Under the pieces are notes generated by a model. The model was not told the DNA's origin and did not search any database. It saw nothing but the letters and a program-made list of their open reading frames with translations. Shown piece after piece: positions 5,908 through 6,012 of a stretch of 6,012 nt of DNA. Positions within the stretch are counted from its first letter, which is position 1; every line of letters begins with the position of its first letter. The translations under genes were made by a program, and so were the position numbers. The stretch is from Agromyces sp. (GTDB lineage Bacteria > Actinomycetota > Actinomycetes > Actinomycetales > Microbacteriaceae): contig JAPSJU010000129.1 in the NCBI GenBank assembly GCA_031178025.1, positions 1 to 6,012 of the forward strand, given 5' to 3'.

Positions 5908-6012
5908 ATGGCCACTCCTGACTTCGTGCTCGAACTGCGCCGCGAGATCGGCACGCGGGCGCTTCCGCTGGTCGGCGTGACGGCGGTGATCCTCCGCGGT
6001 GATGAGGTGCTG
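5908..6012 (+). CDS. Nudix hydrolase, N-terminal fragment (runs off the window)
   Basis: Thirty-five codons are visible from ATG 5908. The start 'MATPDFVLELRREIG' followed by 'LPLVGVTAVILRGDEVL' is the typical opening of small actinobacterial Nudix hydrolases: an N-terminal helix, then the first beta-strand of the fold with 'GVTAV'. The catalytic Nudix box (GX5EX7REUXEEXGU) would lie beyond the window, so activity and substrate cannot be judged. These enzymes act on nucleoside diphosphates linked to another group, often as house-cleaning enzymes. The upstream in-frame codons reach a stop at 5896, so ATG 5908 is the only sensible start; no good ribosome binding site is seen. It begins 9 bases after the hydrolase stop, so read-through from the sugar operon is likely, but a functional link is not implied. 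Confidence 0.75.
   Translation, partial: MATPDFVLELRREIGTRALPLVGVTAVILRGDEVL

Overview
The window is very GC-rich, with strong G/C preference at third codon positions and long spurious reading frames on both strands. Its gene content is a LacI regulator facing a sugar ABC importer and a cytoplasmic glycosidase. Base composition, gene types and protein style all suggest a high-GC actinobacterium, most plausibly a Microbacteriaceae-like organism; that assignment is an inference from style, not from a marker gene.

Layout from left to right: (1) the end of a small one-helix membrane protein gene on the plus strand (to 289); (2) a convergent LacI-family repressor gene on the minus strand (1310 to 291), whose stop codon lies 1 base from the previous stop; (3) a divergent control region (1311-1507) with three AACGTT-centred operator-like boxes and a TTGACA -35 element; (4) a plus-strand operon of four genes: a solute-binding lipoprotein (1508-2764), two CUT1-type permeases (2829-3782 and 3779-4627) and a glycoside hydrolase family 1-like enzyme (4624-5898); (5) the start of a Nudix hydrolase gene (from 5908) running off the right edge.

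How the genes work together (inference from families and order): the lipoprotein captures an oligosaccharide or glycoside outside the cell. The two permeases move it through the membrane, using an ATPase that is not encoded here and is probably a shared MsiK-type protein encoded elsewhere. The hydrolase has no signal peptide and would cleave the imported sugar in the cytoplasm. The LacI protein probably represses both the operon and its own gene through the AACGTT boxes until the sugar or a breakdown product binds it. A beta-linked gluco- or galacto-oligosaccharide is the most natural guess from the GH1-like fold, but the sequence does not fix the substrate.

The window is mostly a conventional carbohydrate-utilisation locus. 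The points most worth a second look are the three-box operator arrangement, a 12-bp perfect hairpin between the binding-protein and permease genes, and the divergent active-site loops of the GH1-like enzyme. I see no mobile element, CRISPR array, tRNA or rRNA, and no evidence of a wholly new system.
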